Origin: Hyphomicrobiales bacterium
GTDB taxonomy: Bacteria > Pseudomonadota > Alphaproteobacteria > Rhizobiales > Rhizobiaceae
NCBI GenBank assembly: GCA_900467745.1
Contig: UBQW01000024.1
Coordinates: forward strand, 35,149 to 99,148
Direction: 5' to 3'
Length of the DNA stretch: 64,000 bases
Shown: in pieces, positions 36,546-46,133 of the stretch
Position numbering within the stretch: position 1 is the first letter of the stretch
Layout of the letters: each line of letters begins with the position of its first letter
The notes under the pieces: generated by a model
What the model saw: the letters and a program-made list of their open reading frames with translations, nothing else
The model's database searches: none
Told to the model about the DNA's origin: nothing
Translations under genes and position numbers: made by a program

Positions 36546-38225
36546 CTAAAACAACCCCTCGACCGCCCCATCCTCATTCAGATGGATGCGCTCGGCGGCC
36601 GGCGATTTCGGCAGGCCGGGCATGGTCATGATCTCGCCGGTGATGACGACGACGAAGCCGGCGCCGGCCGATAGTCGCACCTCGCGCACCGAGACCACAT
36701 GCCCCTCCGGCGCGCCGCGCAGGTTGGGGTCGGTCGAGAAGGAATATTGTGTCTTGGCGATGCAGACGGGCAGATACCCATAGCCCTGTTCTTCCCAGAC
36801 CTTCAGCTGGTCGCGCACCGTCTTCGGCACGCTGACTTCGCCGGCGTGATATATCTGAGCGGCGACTTCCTCGATTTTTTCGATAAGCGGCATGGCGTCG
36901 GGATAGATCGGCGCGAACTTGGCGTTGCCGGATTCGGCCATCTCGACGACCTTCCACGCCAGCTCCTCGATGCCCGCCGAGCCTTCCGCCCAGTGGCGGC
37001 AGACGATGGCTTCCGCGCCGAGATGCGCCACATAGGCCTTCACCGCCTGCACTTCGGCATCCGTGTCGGAAACGAAGTGGTTGATCGCGACCACGACCGG
37101 CACGCCGAACTTGCGGACATTGGCCACATGGCGACCAAGGTTGGAGCAGCCGCGCGTCACGGCACCAACATCCTCGCGCCCGAGATCGCCCTTGCCGACG
37201 CCGCCATTCATCTTCAGCGCCCGCACGGTGGCGACAATCACGGCCGCATCCGGCTTCAGCCCGGCCTTGCGGCACTTGATGTCAAAGAATTTCTCAGCGC
37301 CGAGATCGGCGCCGAAGCCCGCCTCGGTCACCACGTAGTCGGCAAGCTTCAGCGCCGTCTTGGTGGCGATGACGGAGTTGCAGCCGTGGGCGATGTTGGC
37401 GAATGGGCCGCCATGCACCAGCGCCGGATTGTTCTCCAGCGTCTGCACCAGGTTCGGCTGCATCGCATCCTTAAGAAGCACGGCCATGGCGCCGTCGGCC
37501 TTCAGGTCGCGCGCGAAGACCGGCGTCTTGTCGAAACGGTAGCCGATGATGATGTTGCCGAGGCGCTCTTCCAGATCGTGAAGATCCGACGCCAGGCACA
37601 GGATCGCCATGACTTCAGAGGCGACGGTAATGTCGAAGCCGCTCTCGCGCGGAAACCCGTTGGAGACCCCGCCGAGCGACGCGACAATCTCGCGCAGCGC
37701 CCGGTCGTTCATGTCCATCACCCGCCGCCAGGTGATGCGGCGCACGTCGATGTCGAGCGCGTTGCCCCAGTAGATGTGATTGTCGATCATCGCCGAGAGC
37801 AGGTTATGCGCCGCGGTGATCGCATGGAAATCGCCGGTGAAGTGGAGGTTGATATCCTCCATCGGCACGACCTGCGCATAGCCGCCGCCGGCCGCCCCGC
37901 CCTTCACCCCGAAGCAGGGGCCGAGCGATGGCTCGCGCACGCAGATCATGGCCTTTTTGCCGATCCGGTTCAGCCCGTCGCCGAGCCCCACCGTCGTGGT
38001 CGTCTTGCCCTCGCCTGCCGGCGTCGGGTTGATGGCGGTGACGAGAATGAGCTTGCCGTCGGGCTTGCCCGCCTGCGCGGCCGTGAATTCGGCGCTGATC
38101 TTCGCCTTGTCGTGACCATAGGGCGAAAGCTGCGCCGCCGGAATGCCGAGCCTGTCGCCAATCTCGTAGATTGGCTTCTTCACCGCGGCGCGCGCGATCT
38201 CGATGTCGGTTTTATACTCAGCCAT
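36546..38225 (-). CDS. fhs: Formate-tetrahydrofolate ligase
   Basis: This 559-residue enzyme makes 10-formyl-THF from formate, THF and ATP. The P-loop [18 protein letters not shown] lies near residues 63-80. Further conserved blocks are [32 protein letters not shown] and [14 protein letters not shown]. The ATG at [12 protein letters not shown], preceded by TGAGGGCGG, gives the normal family length; longer in-frame starts lie in the divergent promoter region shared with the UPF0114 gene. It links C1 metabolism to formate use. Confidence 0.97.
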   Translation of the reverse strand: MAEYKTDIEIARAAVKKPIYEIGDRLGIPAAQLSPYGHDKAKISAEFTAAQAGKPDGKLILVTAINPTPAGEGKTTTTVGLGDGLNRIGKKAMICVREPSLGPCFGVKGGAAGGGYAQVVPMEDINLHFTGDFHAITAAHNLLSAMIDNHIYWGNALDIDVRRITWRRVMDMNDRALREIVASLGGVSNGFPRESGFDITVASEVMAILCLASDLHDLEERLGNIIIGYRFDKTPVFARDLKADGAMAVLLKDAMQPNLVQTLENNPALVHGGPFANIAHGCNSVIATKTALKLADYVVTEAGFGADLGAEKFFDIKCRKAGLKPDAAVIVATVRALKMNGGVGKGDLGREDVGAVTRGCSNLGRHVANVRKFGVPVVVAINHFVSDTDAEVQAVKAYVAHLGAEAIVCRHWAEGSAGIEELAWKVVEMAESGNAKFAPIYPDAMPLIEKIEEVAAQIYHAGEVSVPKTVRDQLKVWEEQGYGYLPVCIAKTQYSFSTDPNLRGAPEGHVVSVREVRLSAGAGFVVVITGEIMTMPGLPKSPAAERIHLNEDGAVEGLF

Positions 38226-38376
38226 GCCGCCCTCAGATATATTCATCGTCCAAAGGTCACGTTTATGCCAACGCAATGGTGAAATATACCGAAAGTTTGA
38301 ACCCTGCGCCGGTTGCGCAAGCACATCATCAACCTCTATCACCAACGCATTGATTCAGCATTTACGGGGGTAAACC

Positions 38377-38889
38377 ATGAAATCACTCGAGCTCATCGTC
38401 GAGCGCATCATTCTGTCCAGCCGCTGGATCCTTGTCGCCTTCTATTTGGGGCTGGCGCTGTCGCTGGCCGTCTACGCTATCTCCTTTGCCTACAAGTTCT
38501 CCAAGGTGGCGATCAACGTCTTTACCTATGACGAAGGCGAGATGATCCTGGCCATGCTCGGCCTCATCGATGCGGCACTTGTCGCCAGCCTGATCGTCAT
38601 GGTGATGATCTCGGGCTACGAGAATTTCGTCAGCCGCTTCGACGACAACGAAACCGATGTCTCCTTCATCGGCAAGCTCGATTCCGGCAGCCTTAAGATC
38701 AAGGTCGCCTCGTCGATCGTCGCCATCTCGTCGATCCACCTGCTGCAGGTCTTCCTGAATTCGAACCAGTTCACAGACAGCAAGATAATGTGGCTCACCG
38801 CCATGCATCTCGCCTTCGTCGTCTCCGCCGTCATGCTCGGTTTCCTCGAGCAGCTGATGAAAAAGGCAAAAGACACCTCGAAGATCTAG
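38377..38889 (+). CDS. UPF0114 (YqhA-type) membrane protein
   Basis: This 170-residue protein has membrane segments at about 15-38, 58-80, 106-124 and 138-156. The sequence LERIILSSRWILVAFYLGL-like start and DGSLKIKVASSIVAISSIHLLQVF region are typical of the TIGR00645/UPF0114 family. The function is not established. It is divergent from fhs with 151 bases between starts. A GGCGGC-TAA-GCCGCC hairpin follows the stop without a T-run. Confidence 0.88.
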   Translation: MKSLELIVERIILSSRWILVAFYLGLALSLAVYAISFAYKFSKVAINVFTYDEGEMILAMLGLIDAALVASLIVMVMISGYENFVSRFDDNETDVSFIGKLDSGSLKIKVASSIVAISSIHLLQVFLNSNQFTDSKIMWLTAMHLAFVVSAVMLGFLEQLMKKAKDTSKI

Positions 38890-39164
38890 AGCCGACTGAT
38901 TCGCGGGCGGCTAAGCCGCCTGCGACATATGGCGCAAGGCAAATCATTGCCTTTTCATTTGCCACAACGCTCAATTCGTGAGCGCATCGGCCCAAATCGA
39001 CAAAAGGTTGATTTACAAAAATCTAAAAACAACCAATGAGAGATTTTTCGTGTTTAAATTATAACACATTAATCTATTCAATGTGCGCTGCACAATTTCC
39101 GACTAGCAAATATATCAGATAGTCGATCTTATGGTTGAAGTTGTTGGCGCGCAGGAAATTGTTA
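38890..39164. other. AT-rich intergenic region before the LuxR solo
   Basis: This 275-base gap is clearly more AT-rich than the surroundings, especially 39000-39130 (runs such as ACAAAAATCTAAAAAC and TTTAAATTATAACAC). I see no coding frame. It may hold a complex, perhaps nucleoid-protein-bound, promoter for the LuxR-type gene. Confidence 0.5.
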
Positions 39165-39884
39165 ATGTCGTACGTAACTACCTCGGAGAGGCAGTCAGTA
39201 TTGACGGCTGAAATAGCAGCCGTGAAGACCAGGCCGGCATTCGCTCAAGTTCTGGTTCGCATCGCCGAGGCCTTCGGTTTCAAGTACGCCACCTTGATGG
39301 ACGCGCCGACGTCCGAGAGCTTCCTGCTCAAGTCCCTGCTGATCGAAAGCAATCTTCCCGCCGATTATATCAGCAGGTTCGACCGCGCCCGCTTCATGCA
39401 GCTGCCGATGTTTTCGACGGGCGTCGCCGCCTCGGCCCTGCCGAGGCATTGGACCCTTTGCGACAAGACAGGCATTTTGCCCGCCGAATTCAGCGAGCTG
39501 AAAGCCGACTTCGACATGCGGCTCGGTATCTCCTTCCCGGCCTATACCGCAGATAACCAGCGGCTGCTGTTCTGGTTCTCCGGCACGCGCTCGCCGCTCG
39601 GCCAGGCGGAAGTCAATGAGCTCAACATGCTGATGCTGCACGCGCTGGATGCCTTCAATCTGGTGAAATCGGCCAAGACCAACGAGCACCCACCGCTGTC
39701 CGCCCGCGAGCGCGAAGTCGTGCGCTGGACATCGCAGGGCAAGACCTCCATCGAGATCGGCCAGATCCTGTCGCTGTCGGACCACACGGTCAACGCCTAC
39801 ATGACCAGCGCCATCAAGAAGCTCGATTGCGTCAACCGCACCCAGCTGGTCGCCAAGGCGATCCGCTACAAGCTGATCACCTGA
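39165..39884 (+). CDS. LuxR-type regulator (solo) with altered AHL pocket
   Basis: This 239-residue protein starts at the ATG after AGGAAA. The N-terminal autoinducer-binding-like domain spans about 15-160 and the GerE helix-turn-helix about 172-236 (LSAREREVVRWTSQGKTSIEIGQIL; HTVNAYMTSAIKKL). Aligned by eye with TraR, Trp57, Tyr61 and Asp70 correspond to Tyr, Phe and Leu (ADYISRF; FMQLPMF), while Trp85 (RHW) is kept. No luxI-type synthase is nearby. It may therefore bind a non-AHL ligand or none. Confidence 0.87.
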   Translation: MSYVTTSERQSVLTAEIAAVKTRPAFAQVLVRIAEAFGFKYATLMDAPTSESFLLKSLLIESNLPADYISRFDRARFMQLPMFSTGVAASALPRHWTLCDKTGILPAEFSELKADFDMRLGISFPAYTADNQRLLFWFSGTRSPLGQAEVNELNMLMLHALDAFNLVKSAKTNEHPPLSAREREVVRWTSQGKTSIEIGQILSLSDHTVNAYMTSAIKKLDCVNRTQLVAKAIRYKLIT

Positions 39885-39933
39885 CGCCAGGCCGCGCCCG
39901 GCGCCGCCAATGGCCGCGCCAAAATGCTCGCCC

Positions 39934-41064
39934 TTATCGGCCGAGCACCGCGCGCATCTCCACGAGGTTGGAGCGCACCCTCAGAATATAGAAACCCATC
40001 GTCGCCAGATGGCTCGGCATGATCCAGCCGTCCTCGCGACCGTTGGAAATGATCGCCGGCTGGATGCGCAAAGCCGCCTGGAACTGTGCATTGGTCGCGC
40101 CATAGAGAGCGCCAAGATTGCGCTCGGCGATCACCCGCGAAAAGTCCGATTGGGCGGCACCCAGAATGGCGTAGTAGCCGTAGAGCTGGCCGTAAGCGAA
40201 CCAGAAGCGATCGTCGGCGCGCGTATCGAACCAGCCGCTCGCATGGTTGGCCGAGCGCTCCGCCAGCATGTCGGCGGTGCCGCCGAGATCGTTGGCGATA
40301 CGGTCGATGAACTGGATGAGGTTGTCGGCGCGGGTATCGAAGACCGCGTTGCAATTGGAGAGATCCGTATTGAACTTGCGCAGGCTGTCGATCGCCGAGC
40401 GATAATAGCTCGGCGTCGGCGTCTTCGGGCCAAAGGGATTGAGCCCGAAATACCAGCTGTACTCGTCGAACTGCAGGTTGCCACGCGCGCTCTGCAGGTC
40501 GTTGTTGATGCCGGAGGTGCCGCGCACGCGGCCCAGCGTATCGACGAGCTCCGCCGAGGTGCGGCGCAAGGCCTGGTTCACGCCGCGCTGGAACGAGGCC
40601 TTGTTGTCGAGAAACGGCGTGTGGTCCCAGTCGATCCCGAAAAAGCCGAGCCGATAGAGCAGCATGGAGGAGATCCATGAGTTCTGGTTGACGTTGAAAT
40701 CCGTGAGATCGGCCGTGACGTCGACGATCGCCGAGCGCTGGCAGGTCTTGGCCGCAGGCGTGCTCGCACCATCGGCGGGCGGAATTTCTTGGCCAACCTG
40801 AACCTTGCGCTCCGCAAGCTTGTATTGGTCGACGAAGGACGGGTTGAAGCCGGTCCACATCTGCGTCTGAACGAAGAAATAGCCGTACATCAGGATGAGC
40901 AGCAAAAGGACGCCGATGACGGGAAGCCTGACCAGCCAGCTGCGGCGACCATACCAGCCGCGCACGGCCATCAACGGCCAGAAGGCCCAGGCCACGAAAA
41001 GCCGCGCCCAACGACCAATCGCCCGGCCGATCGATCTGAAAAAACCGGAGATTCCGTCAAGCAT
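39934..41064 (-). CDS. DUF2333 family membrane protein
   Basis: This 376-residue protein has one membrane segment near residues 48-66 (LVRLPVIGVLLLLILMYGYFF) after a basic, aromatic N-terminus. The rest is periplasmic and matches DUF2333 (SSMLLYRLGFFGIDWDHTPFLDNKASFQRGVNQALRRT). The function is unknown. It lies 124 bases downstream of a coiled-coil gene on the same strand. That gap contains two direct copies of TAGAGGCGC. Confidence 0.87.
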   Translation of the reverse strand: MLDGISGFFRSIGRAIGRWARLFVAWAFWPLMAVRGWYGRRSWLVRLPVIGVLLLLILMYGYFFVQTQMWTGFNPSFVDQYKLAERKVQVGQEIPPADGASTPAAKTCQRSAIVDVTADLTDFNVNQNSWISSMLLYRLGFFGIDWDHTPFLDNKASFQRGVNQALRRTSAELVDTLGRVRGTSGINNDLQSARGNLQFDEYSWYFGLNPFGPKTPTPSYYRSAIDSLRKFNTDLSNCNAVFDTRADNLIQFIDRIANDLGGTADMLAERSANHASGWFDTRADDRFWFAYGQLYGYYAILGAAQSDFSRVIAERNLGALYGATNAQFQAALRIQPAIISNGREDGWIMPSHLATMGFYILRVRSNLVEMRAVLGR

Positions 41065-41188
41065 CGCCCATTCCCCTCTGCATCCAAAAGCGCGTGTTTC
41101 ACCCGCTCTCAAATATGCATCCGCATCCGAAACGGCAACATCGTGCTGATATTATTGTTTCTTCGGCCTAGCCTAGAGGCGCATTGGC

Positions 41189-42262
41189 TTAGAGGCGCGG
41201 CATCCGGAAGCGCAGCCGCGAGGAGATCTTCATCGTATCGATCAAAGGCGCACCCGGCACATCCTCGTTCTGATGCGCATAGGCGGGAAACTTCTTGCCG
41301 AACTGCGCGTCGGCGGTGCGCTTGCGGTGCTCGATTTCCTGCGGCAACAGCATGTCGCGCTCGAAGAGAACGATGGCATCGGCGATATTGGGAAACAGCT
41401 CGGACGAAATCTGCACCTTCGAGCCCGGAATATCGGTATCGACCTGGGCCTGATATATCAGAAGACGCTCTTCCGTATCGATCATCAGCTTGCGCATCAG
41501 CGTGTTGCACTGGCCGATCTCGGTGTTCAGGCCATCCACCAGAAGCTGGAATATCCCGATAAAGCGCTCGCGCCGTTGGCTCTCGTCACGCAATTCGTGC
41601 TCGCGGGTGGAGACCTCATCGGCCTGCGCCTTCAGCGCCTTGCGCTCCTCTTCCATCCGATCCCACTCGGCCTTGCTGCCGTAGACGCCGATGCGCCCCT
41701 GCGTCGTCAGCGCCTTGGCATTGAGCTCCTTGATGCGGATGCGGGCGATGTCGATCTCGTCCACCAGCCGGCGGCGGCGCTCGACGATATCGACCAGCTT
41801 GCGCTCGGCCTCCTTGTGGGCGGTGAGGACGACCGCGCGATGGTGCGTAATCAGCCCCGCAACCCCATCGGACTTGACCATCAGGTCGCGCAGCCGCTCG
41901 ACCACGGGAGCCGCCCGGACCCGGCTGCTGTGGCGCCGCCACATGCGCTGGCGCGAGAAATGCCCGATGAACCGCTCGGTCGCCGTCAGCCCGCGGAAAC
42001 TGTCGAGATCCGACGACACCCTGACAGTCATCGCATCCAGCGTCGCCACCAGTTCGGCAAGCAACTCCGCGAGGTTCCTCGCATCAGCGGCGAAACCCTG
42101 GAAGCGCTCGTTTTCGACCAGAAAGCGTTCGTCGTCGATCTCGGCAGGATGGCGCGCGAACTCGCCGACGAAATCGGCACAGGTCTTGACCTTCACCGGC
42201 AGTTCGTCGGCAATCGCGCTGGCGGCATCAAATGTGGTGTCAAACGAGACAGGCTTGCGCAC
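41189..42262 (-). CDS. Coiled-coil protein of unknown function
   Basis: This 357-residue protein starts at GTG (MRKPVSFDTTFDAASAI) with AGGT just upstream. It has no signal or membrane segment. A long coiled coil occupies about 140-250 (AHKEAERKLVDIVERRRRLVDEIDIARIRIKEL; EEERKALKAQADEVSTREHELRDESQRR). The C-terminus is basic. I do not recognise a family. Its pairing with the DUF2333 gene suggests a shared envelope-related role, which is inference. Confidence 0.75.
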   Translation of the reverse strand: MRKPVSFDTTFDAASAIADELPVKVKTCADFVGEFARHPAEIDDERFLVENERFQGFAADARNLAELLAELVATLDAMTVRVSSDLDSFRGLTATERFIGHFSRQRMWRRHSSRVRAAPVVERLRDLMVKSDGVAGLITHHRAVVLTAHKEAERKLVDIVERRRRLVDEIDIARIRIKELNAKALTTQGRIGVYGSKAEWDRMEEERKALKAQADEVSTREHELRDESQRRERFIGIFQLLVDGLNTEIGQCNTLMRKLMIDTEERLLIYQAQVDTDIPGSKVQISSELFPNIADAIVLFERDMLLPQEIEHRKRTADAQFGKKFPAYAHQNEDVPGAPLIDTMKISSRLRFRMPRL

Positions 42263-42328
42263 CTGATATCCCCGGGGAATCGAATGCCGTCAAACTAGAG
42301 CCGTTCATTCTCAAATGGAAGCAGCGGT

Positions 42329-42934
42329 TTACTCGACCGCCTCGGCGACCCATTCGCCGTTCATGGCGTCGTCCCAGTGGCGGCGGCAGAGCGACACGTA
42401 TTTCTCGTTGCCCCCGACCTCGATCTGCGCCCCTTCCCGGGCCACCGCGCCATTGCCGTCGAGGCGCACGACCATGGTCGCCTTGCGGCCGCAATGGCAG
42501 ATGGTGCGCACTTCGCGCATCTCGTCCGAGATCGCCATCAGCTCCTGCGAGGCCGGAAACAGCTTGCCCTGGAAATCCGTGCGCAGGCCGTAGACCATGA
42601 CGGGGATATTCAGCCGATCGACGACGCGCGCCAGTTGCCAGATATGCTCGCGTGTCATGAAATGCGCCTCGTCGACGAAGACGCAGGCAATCGGTTCGCC
42701 CGCAGCCCCCTGCTCGGCGATAAGCGCCAGGAGATCGGCATCCTGCTCGAAGGCGACAGCATTGGCCTGCAGCCCGATCCGCGAGCCGATGATGCCCCTG
42801 CCCGCCCGCTCGTCGAACGCCGCGATCAGCAGGAGAACGCGCATGCCGCGCTCCTCGTAATTATACGCGGCCTGCAGCAGCATCGTCGATTTGCCGGCAT
42901 TCATCGTCGAGTAGTTGAAGTAGAGCTTCGCCAT
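42329..42934 (-). CDS. tdk: Thymidine kinase
   Basis: This 201-residue type II thymidine kinase phosphorylates thymidine to dTMP for salvage. The P-loop is STMNAGKST at 9-17, the Walker B/catalytic segment is CVFVDEAHFM, and a lasso loop precedes the C-terminus. Zinc ligands are CHCGRKA and the later CRRHW. It is divergent from choX with a 234-base gap. The length is normal for the family. Confidence 0.95.
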   Translation of the reverse strand: MAKLYFNYSTMNAGKSTMLLQAAYNYEERGMRVLLLIAAFDERAGRGIIGSRIGLQANAVAFEQDADLLALIAEQGAAGEPIACVFVDEAHFMTREHIWQLARVVDRLNIPVMVYGLRTDFQGKLFPASQELMAISDEMREVRTICHCGRKATMVVRLDGNGAVAREGAQIEVGGNEKYVSLCRRHWDDAMNGEWVAEAVE

Positions 42935-43168
42935 TGCATTCTCCGTCTCTCCGCTTCTTGAAAGCTGGATACGATCAAGAAAACCCCCGGCCGTCGTTAA
43001 TCACAGAAAATTGCCTGAAAACCCCTTCAAAACTGACAAAATTCAAGCGATCCATTAAATACGACACGTCGCAATCGGATACCGCAATGCGGCGCAAACG
43101 CACTGAGGTCGCTTGTAAAACTCGGCTATTGGTGATTGGCTTGGGAACGTAAGACTGGGAGTCTATAA

Positions 43169-44125
43169 ATGAAAACGACAAGCGCATTCAAACTGATCAC
43201 TGCCACAGCCGTTGCTGCACTCTCTGTCGCAACCGCCGCATATTCCGCTGATCCCGCCAGCTGCTCCACCGTCCATCTGTCGGATGTGGGCTGGACCGAT
43301 ATCACCGCGACAACAGCAACCGCATCCGTGATCCTCAAAGGTCTCGGATACACCCCCGACGTGAAGGTTCTTTCCGTACCGGTCACCTACCAGTCGCTGA
43401 AGAACAAGGACATCGACATCTTCCTCGGCAACTGGATGCCGACCCAGGAAAAGGACGTTCGTCCCTTCATCGACGACAAGTCGGTCGAATCCTTCGGCCC
43501 GAACCTGACCGGCGCGAAATACACATTGGCGACCAACGCCAAGGGCGCCGAGCTCGGCATCAAGGACTTCAAGGACATCGCCGCCCACAAGGAAGATCTC
43601 GAAGGCAAGATCTACGGCATCGAGCCGGGCAATGACGGCAACCGTCTGGTCATGAACATGATCGAGAAGGACACCTTCGGCATGAAGGGCATGGAGGTCG
43701 TCGAATCCTCCGAGCAGGGCATGCTGGCGCAGGTTGCCCGCGCCGAGAAGGCCGGCAAGCCGGTCGTCTTCCTCGGCTGGGCACCGCATCCGATGAACGA
43801 AAACTTCAAGCTCACCTATCTCACGGGTGGCGACGACGTTTTCGGTCCTGACTTCGGTGGCGCCAAGGTGTTCACCAACGTTCGCGCCAACTATCTGACC
43901 GAATGCCCGAACGTCGGCACCATGCTCAAGAACATGGTCTTCTCTCTCCCGATGGAGAACCAGATCATGGGCAAGATCCTGAACGACGGCGACGAGCCGG
44001 AAAAGGCAGCGACTGAATGGCTGAAGGCCAATCCGACGGCAATCGAGCCGTGGCTCGCAGGCGTCAAGACGCTTGACGGCAGCGGCGACGGCGTTGCCGC
44101 CGTCAAGAAAAGCCTCGGCCTCTGA
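43169..44125 (+). CDS. choX: Choline ABC transporter substrate-binding protein
   Basis: This 318-residue periplasmic protein has a signal peptide ending near AAYSA. The residues that form the aromatic cage and polar contacts in Sinorhizobium ChoX are all present, shifted by one: Trp42 and Asp44 (VGWTDI), Trp89 (GNWMP), Tyr118 (AKYTL), Asn155 (EPGNDGNR) and Trp204 (FLGWAPHP). It should bind choline with high affinity. It is the first gene of choXWV. A terminator-like hairpin follows its stop. Confidence 0.95.
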   Translation: MKTTSAFKLITATAVAALSVATAAYSADPASCSTVHLSDVGWTDITATTATASVILKGLGYTPDVKVLSVPVTYQSLKNKDIDIFLGNWMPTQEKDVRPFIDDKSVESFGPNLTGAKYTLATNAKGAELGIKDFKDIAAHKEDLEGKIYGIEPGNDGNRLVMNMIEKDTFGMKGMEVVESSEQGMLAQVARAEKAGKPVVFLGWAPHPMNENFKLTYLTGGDDVFGPDFGGAKVFTNVRANYLTECPNVGTMLKNMVFSLPMENQIMGKILNDGDEPEKAATEWLKANPTAIEPWLAGVKTLDGSGDGVAAVKKSLGL

Positions 44126-44134
44126 TATCGAAAG

Positions 44135-44161
44135 ACGGGGTGGCTCTGACCACCCCGTTTT
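44135..44161 (+). terminator. Hairpin between choX and choW
   Basis: A perfect 9-bp stem (ACGGGGTGG with CCACCCCGT, 6-base loop) is followed by TTTTCG. Placed between the binding-protein and permease genes of one operon, it probably stops part of the transcripts or protects the choX 3' end, giving more ChoX than ChoWV. Confidence 0.8.
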
Positions 44162-44206
44162 CGCTATCCTCGCCCCTGTTGTTGTTCTTTCTGGATAGGC
44201 ACGCCC

Positions 44207-45052
44207 TTGAACTGGATCACCGACTTTAAAATTCCCATTGGTCCCTGGGCGAAAGCCTTCGTGGATTGGCTCACCTCCAATGCCGACTGGTTCTTCAACC
44301 AGCTTGCCTTCGTGCTGTCCCACGTCATCGACGGGATCCTGTTCGTCCTGCAGAAGCCGCACCCGCTGATCGTCGTGCTGGCGATCACCGCCATCGCCTA
44401 CTGGCTGAGGCGCTCGTTCGTCGTCGCCGTCTTCACCTGTCTTGGGCTGCTGTTCATCATGAACCAGGGCTACTGGAAGGAAACGACCGCGACGCTGGCG
44501 CTGGTGCTCGCCTCCACCTTCGTCAGCATGATCGTCGGCATTCCCCTTGGCATCGCGGCTGCCCGCCGCCCCTGGGTGAATTCGCTGCTGCGGCCGATCC
44601 TCGACTTGATGCAGACCATTCCGACATTCGTCTATCTGATTCCAGCGCTTATCCTTTTCGGCCTCGGCATGGTGCCCGGCCTGATCGCCACCGTGATCTT
44701 CGCCATCCCCGCCCCCATCCGCCTCACGCGCCTCGGCATCATCTCGACGCCGCCCTCGCTGGTGGAAGCGGCCGAATCCTTCGGCGCAACCCCGATGCAG
44801 GTGCTGCGCAAGGTCGAGCTTCCCTATGCCACGCCGCAGATCATGGCCGGCCTGACGCAGACGATCATGCTCTCGCTGTCGATGGTCGTCATCGCGGCAC
44901 TCGTCGGCGCCGACGGTCTCGGCGTTCCCGTCGTGCGCGCGCTCAACACCGTCAACGTCGCCAAGGGCTTCGAGGCAGGTCTCTGCATCGTCATCCTGGC
45001 GATCATCCTCGACCGAATGTTCCGCGTGGCGGGTGAAGGAGACGGCGCATGA
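44207..45052 (+). CDS. choW: Choline ABC transporter permease
   Basis: This 281-residue protein starts at TTG (MNWITDFKIPIGPWAKAFVDWL) after GGATAGG. It has six or seven membrane segments, and the cytoplasmic EAA-like loop is VEAAESFGATPMQVLRKVELPYATPQIMAGL. It forms the inner-membrane channel for choline. It overlaps choV by four bases (ATGA), so the two are translationally coupled. Confidence 0.94.
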   Translation: MNWITDFKIPIGPWAKAFVDWLTSNADWFFNQLAFVLSHVIDGILFVLQKPHPLIVVLAITAIAYWLRRSFVVAVFTCLGLLFIMNQGYWKETTATLALVLASTFVSMIVGIPLGIAAARRPWVNSLLRPILDLMQTIPTFVYLIPALILFGLGMVPGLIATVIFAIPAPIRLTRLGIISTPPSLVEAAESFGATPMQVLRKVELPYATPQIMAGLTQTIMLSLSMVVIAALVGADGLGVPVVRALNTVNVAKGFEAGLCIVILAIILDRMFRVAGEGDGA

Positions 45053-46101
45053 CCGCGGTTCGCTTCGACAATGTCAGCATCGTCTTCGGCGACAAGCCGG
45101 AGGCCGCCCTCACCCTTGCCGACCAAGGCAAGACCCGCGACGAGATCGGCGCAGAAACCGGGCTCGTACTCGGTGTCGCCGATGCCTCGCTGGAAATCCA
45201 GGAGGGCGAGATCCTCGTCCTCATGGGTCTTTCCGGCTCCGGCAAGTCGACCCTGCTGCGCGCCGTCAACGGGCTCGCCCCCGTCGTTCGCGGCGAGGTC
45301 ACCGTCAACAGCGCATCAGGCCCGGTCAATCCCTATAAGACCTCGGCCAAGGGCCTGCGCGATCTGCGCATGCACACCGTCTCCATGGTGTTCCAGCAGT
45401 TCGCGCTGCTCCCGTGGCGCACGGTCGCCGACAATGTCGGCTTCGGCCTCGAACTCGCCGGCATGGCCGAGGGCGAGCGCAAGAAGCGCGTCGCCGAACA
45501 GCTCGAGCTGGTCAACCTGACCAAATGGGCCGATCGCAAGGTCAACGAGCTCTCCGGCGGCATGCAGCAGCGCGTCGGCCTTGCCCGCGCTTTTGCGACC
45601 GGCGCGCCGATCCTTCTGATGGACGAGCCGTTCTCGGCGCTCGATCCGCTCATCCGCACCCGCCTGCAGGACGAGCTGCTCGAGTTCCAGCGCCGCCTGA
45701 AGAAGACCATCCTCTTCGTCAGCCACGATCTCGACGAGGCTTTCCGCATCGGCAACCGCATCGCCATCATGGAAGGCGGGCGCATCATCCAGTGCGGCAC
45801 GCCGCAGGATATCGTCAAGAACCCGGCAGACCAGTATGTCGCCGATTTCGTCCAGCACATGAACCCGATCAGCATGCTGACCGCCCGCGACGTCATGCAT
45901 TCCGGCCTCGGCGATGCCGCGGCGGGCGCCAGCGTCAGCGGCACGGCCAAGGCCGAGACCCCGCTAATCGACATTCTCGACGCGCTCTCCCGCCAGCCGG
46001 GCAGCATCGGCGTGGTCGAAAACGGCGCCATCATCGGCACGATTTCCGCCCAGGACGTGGTGGCCGGTTTGACGCAGCACAGGAAGAAAGAACAGGCTTG
46101 A
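45049..46101 (+). CDS. choV: Choline ABC transporter ATP-binding protein
   Basis: This 350-residue ATPase has Walker A (GLSGSGKST, 60-68), the signature LSGGMQQRVGLAR (168-180) and Walker B (ILLMDEPFSALD, 188-199). An extended C-terminal region with CBS-like character (about 270-345, IGVVENGAIIGTISAQDVVAGL) is typical of the ProV/ChoV group. The N-terminal insertion between the first strand and Walker A (about 15-45) is also typical of this group. Confidence 0.95.
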   Translation: MTAVRFDNVSIVFGDKPEAALTLADQGKTRDEIGAETGLVLGVADASLEIQEGEILVLMGLSGSGKSTLLRAVNGLAPVVRGEVTVNSASGPVNPYKTSAKGLRDLRMHTVSMVFQQFALLPWRTVADNVGFGLELAGMAEGERKKRVAEQLELVNLTKWADRKVNELSGGMQQRVGLARAFATGAPILLMDEPFSALDPLIRTRLQDELLEFQRRLKKTILFVSHDLDEAFRIGNRIAIMEGGRIIQCGTPQDIVKNPADQYVADFVQHMNPISMLTARDVMHSGLGDAAAGASVSGTAKAETPLIDILDALSRQPGSIGVVENGAIIGTISAQDVVAGLTQHRKKEQA

Positions 46102-46133
46102 TCCGGCCGTCCGCTTGCGCCAGAAAAGTGGAC

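Noticed and set aside
36699..38282. A 527-codon open frame opposite fhs
   Set aside because: It is antisense to a highly conserved ligase and has no supporting features.
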